Shown here one piece after another: positions 62,783 through 64,000 of a DNA stretch of 64,000 nt. The stretch's first letter is position 1. Each line of letters begins with the position of its first letter. Source of the stretch: Hypericibacter sp049323455 (GTDB taxonomy: Bacteria > Pseudomonadota > Alphaproteobacteria > Dongiales > Dongiaceae); assembly GCA_049323455.1 (NCBI GenBank), contig JBMONF010000008.1, forward strand, positions 62,001 through 126,000, written 5' to 3'. The notes beneath the pieces were generated by a model that saw nothing but the letters and a program-made list of their open reading frames with translations, searched no databases and was not told where the DNA came from. The position numbers and the translations under genes were made by a program.

Positions 62783-63922
62783 TCAGCCCCGGATCGCCTG
62801 GTAGCAGAGCTTGTGGAAGTGATGCACGAGATGCTCGCTCTCGTGGCTGCGCTCAGGATCGATCAGATAACGGCCCTGGTCGTAGCCGAAAGACTTGAGC
62901 CCCTTCTGCGTGGTGATGTCGAGCTGAATATCCTCGGGCCCCAGCTCCTCGTTCATCCATCGGATGCAGGCCTTGGTGACTTTTGCCAGCTCGCGATGGG
63001 CCGGCGCGTAATAGCCGAAGCGCAACAGCGACTTCTCCGGCTCCAGCGGGATCATGATGAAGGTGCCGAGGATGTCGGAGAAGGGGAAGCAGTAGAAGGT
63101 CGTGTTCGGCCAGATGCCGATATTGAAGAACCAGTCGGTCTGCCAGGTGGCGCCCTTGAGCGGCTCGCCATAGGCGGTGCTGGCGCCGGGCTTGGGCGGG
63201 CCGATATAGGTCCACCATTTGTCGCGGGGCGTAAGGCGGTACTGCTCGACATCGATCAAGCTGGCGAGGTGCTTGTGGACCGGACCCGAGAGGCCGAAAT
63301 GGTAGCCCTCGATCGAGTTGTCCATGATGACCTTCCAATTGGCCGGCACGATCACGTCGACCTCTTCGACCAGCTTCATGCGATCGAGATCCGGCAGATA
63401 GCGGCGCATCTCGGCTTCGGCACCGGGCGCGATCGAGGCCAGCGGCTCGGCTTGCGCATCGAGGTTGACGAAGACGAACCGGCCCAGCGTCTCGAGCCGG
63501 ACCGGCTTCAGGCCGAACTCTTGCTTGTCGAAGTCCTTGAGCTTCTCGGTGCGCGGCGCGGAGCGCAGGGCTCCGTCGAGCCCGTAGCACCAGGAGTGAT
63601 AGCCACAGCGGATCACGGCCGGGCTTTGGCCGCGCCGTTCCTCGATCAGGCGGTTGCCGCGATGCTGGCAGACATTGTGAAAGGCGCGAAGCTCGCCATC
63701 CCGCCCGCGCATGACGATCACGCTCTGGTCGAAAATGTCGAGGGTGGCGAAGGCGCCGGGCTCGGCGAACTCGTTCTCGTGGGCCACCGCATGCCAGGCC
63801 GGATAGAAGATCTTGTCGCGCTCCTGGTGGAAGATCGCCTCGTCGTAAAAGTAACGAGACGGCAGCGTATAGGCCGTCTCCGGATCGTCGAATCGCCACT
63901 CGGTCGTCTTCTGCACGAGCAT
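62783..63922 (-). CDS. Rieske-type ring-hydroxylating oxygenase, alpha subunit
   Basis: A 379-residue oxygenase. The Rieske [2Fe-2S] motif is CQHRGNR then CGYHSWCYG (C-x-H ... C-x2-H), and the mononuclear iron site is DNSIEGYHFGLSGPVHKHL (the E..H..H facial ligands). The rest has the catalytic-domain features of quaternary-amine and aromatic-acid oxygenases; closest in feel to choline/glycine-betaine or carnitine oxygenases. No ferredoxin or reductase gene is in the window. ATG at 63922 with GGGAGGG. First gene of the minus-strand group. Substrate uncertain. Confidence 0.92.
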   Translation of the reverse strand: MLVQKTTEWRFDDPETAYTLPSRYFYDEAIFHQERDKIFYPAWHAVAHENEFAEPGAFATLDIFDQSVIVMRGRDGELRAFHNVCQHRGNRLIEERRGQSPAVIRCGYHSWCYGLDGALRSAPRTEKLKDFDKQEFGLKPVRLETLGRFVFVNLDAQAEPLASIAPGAEAEMRRYLPDLDRMKLVEEVDVIVPANWKVIMDNSIEGYHFGLSGPVHKHLASLIDVEQYRLTPRDKWWTYIGPPKPGASTAYGEPLKGATWQTDWFFNIGIWPNTTFYCFPFSDILGTFIMIPLEPEKSLLRFGYYAPAHRELAKVTKACIRWMNEELGPEDIQLDITTQKGLKSFGYDQGRYLIDPERSHESEHLVHHFHKLCYQAIRG

Positions 63923-64000
63923 GGTCCGCCCTCCCTTCGGCCTCCGCACGCGGGACCGCTTGACGCCACGTTAGGAGGGTGCGATAGGGTGACTTGATGA

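Noticed and set aside
60905..63997. A 1030-codon open frame antisense to the GMC and Rieske genes
   Set aside because: It spans two real minus-strand genes and the repeat between them; no domain is seen, and codon-bias mirroring explains it.

Overview
This window comes from a high-GC, free-living alphaproteobacterium. A member of the Rhodospirillales or Hyphomicrobiales is my best guess. The reasons are strong GC bias at third codon positions, many palindromic intergenic repeats of the kind common in those orders (including the one that reads FVIAGLDPAIHA when translated), a FadR/GntR-controlled catabolic locus with a Liv-type ABC transporter, and membrane-bound nitrate respiration. I see no phage genes, insertion sequences, tRNA, rRNA or CRISPR array. 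This is ordinary chromosome with several catabolic and anaerobic-energy modules.

Layout. 1-4.7 kb: the 3' part of a ThDP enzyme, then an acyl-CoA dehydrogenase with a small SnoaL-like protein, divergent from an aminoglycoside-phosphotransferase-like kinase (together, the two halves of mammalian ACAD10/11). 4.9-12.9 kb: single genes (DUF1989, secreted spondin_N protein, TetR plus DUF6448 pair with a perfect operator, Cys-rich secreted protein, DmpA-type peptidase, gamma-glutamylcyclotransferase-like protein, MsrA, aldo/keto reductase). 13.0-24.1 kb: a nitrate respiration operon on the minus strand, narK-narK-narGHJI plus a parvulin, divergent from a cysteine-free Crp/Fnr regulator, with three FNR-type boxes between them. 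24.1-31.4 kb: mixed genes (CopD-like, flavin reductase, NylB-like hydrolase, DUF72, DUF2905, AmrS-type radical SAM, cytochrome c, TrpD2-like). 31.5-36.3 kb: arcDABC (arginine deiminase pathway) with an FNR/ANR-like box upstream, followed by a membrane-free chemoreceptor fused to an amino-acid-binding domain. 38.7-40.9 kb: oxyR divergent from ahpC-ahpD.

41.2-54.7 kb is the most distinctive locus. A FadR-type repressor gene lies divergent from a long plus-strand operon: FAH-family protein, alpha/beta hydrolase, amidohydrolase, and a complete branched-chain-type ABC importer. Its second ATPase is fused to a Tm-1-like (UPF0261) domain, and it is followed by the TIM-barrel partner. Two nearly identical 24-bp operators in inverted orientation sit at the two divergent promoters. 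The natural reading is uptake and ring or amide breakdown of an unknown, probably carboxylate or amide-bearing, compound. A flotillin follows. 56.7-58.9 kb holds two paralogous SRPBCC proteins, the second fused to a quinone-oxidoreductase-like domain. 59.0-63.9 kb is a minus-strand catabolic group: Rieske oxygenase, GMC dehydrogenase, class II aldolase and SDR.

The nar, arc and regulatory parts fit one picture: a facultative anaerobe that respires nitrate and can ferment arginine, with both switched by FNR-type control. All functions are read from sequence motifs and family knowledge; no database search was run.
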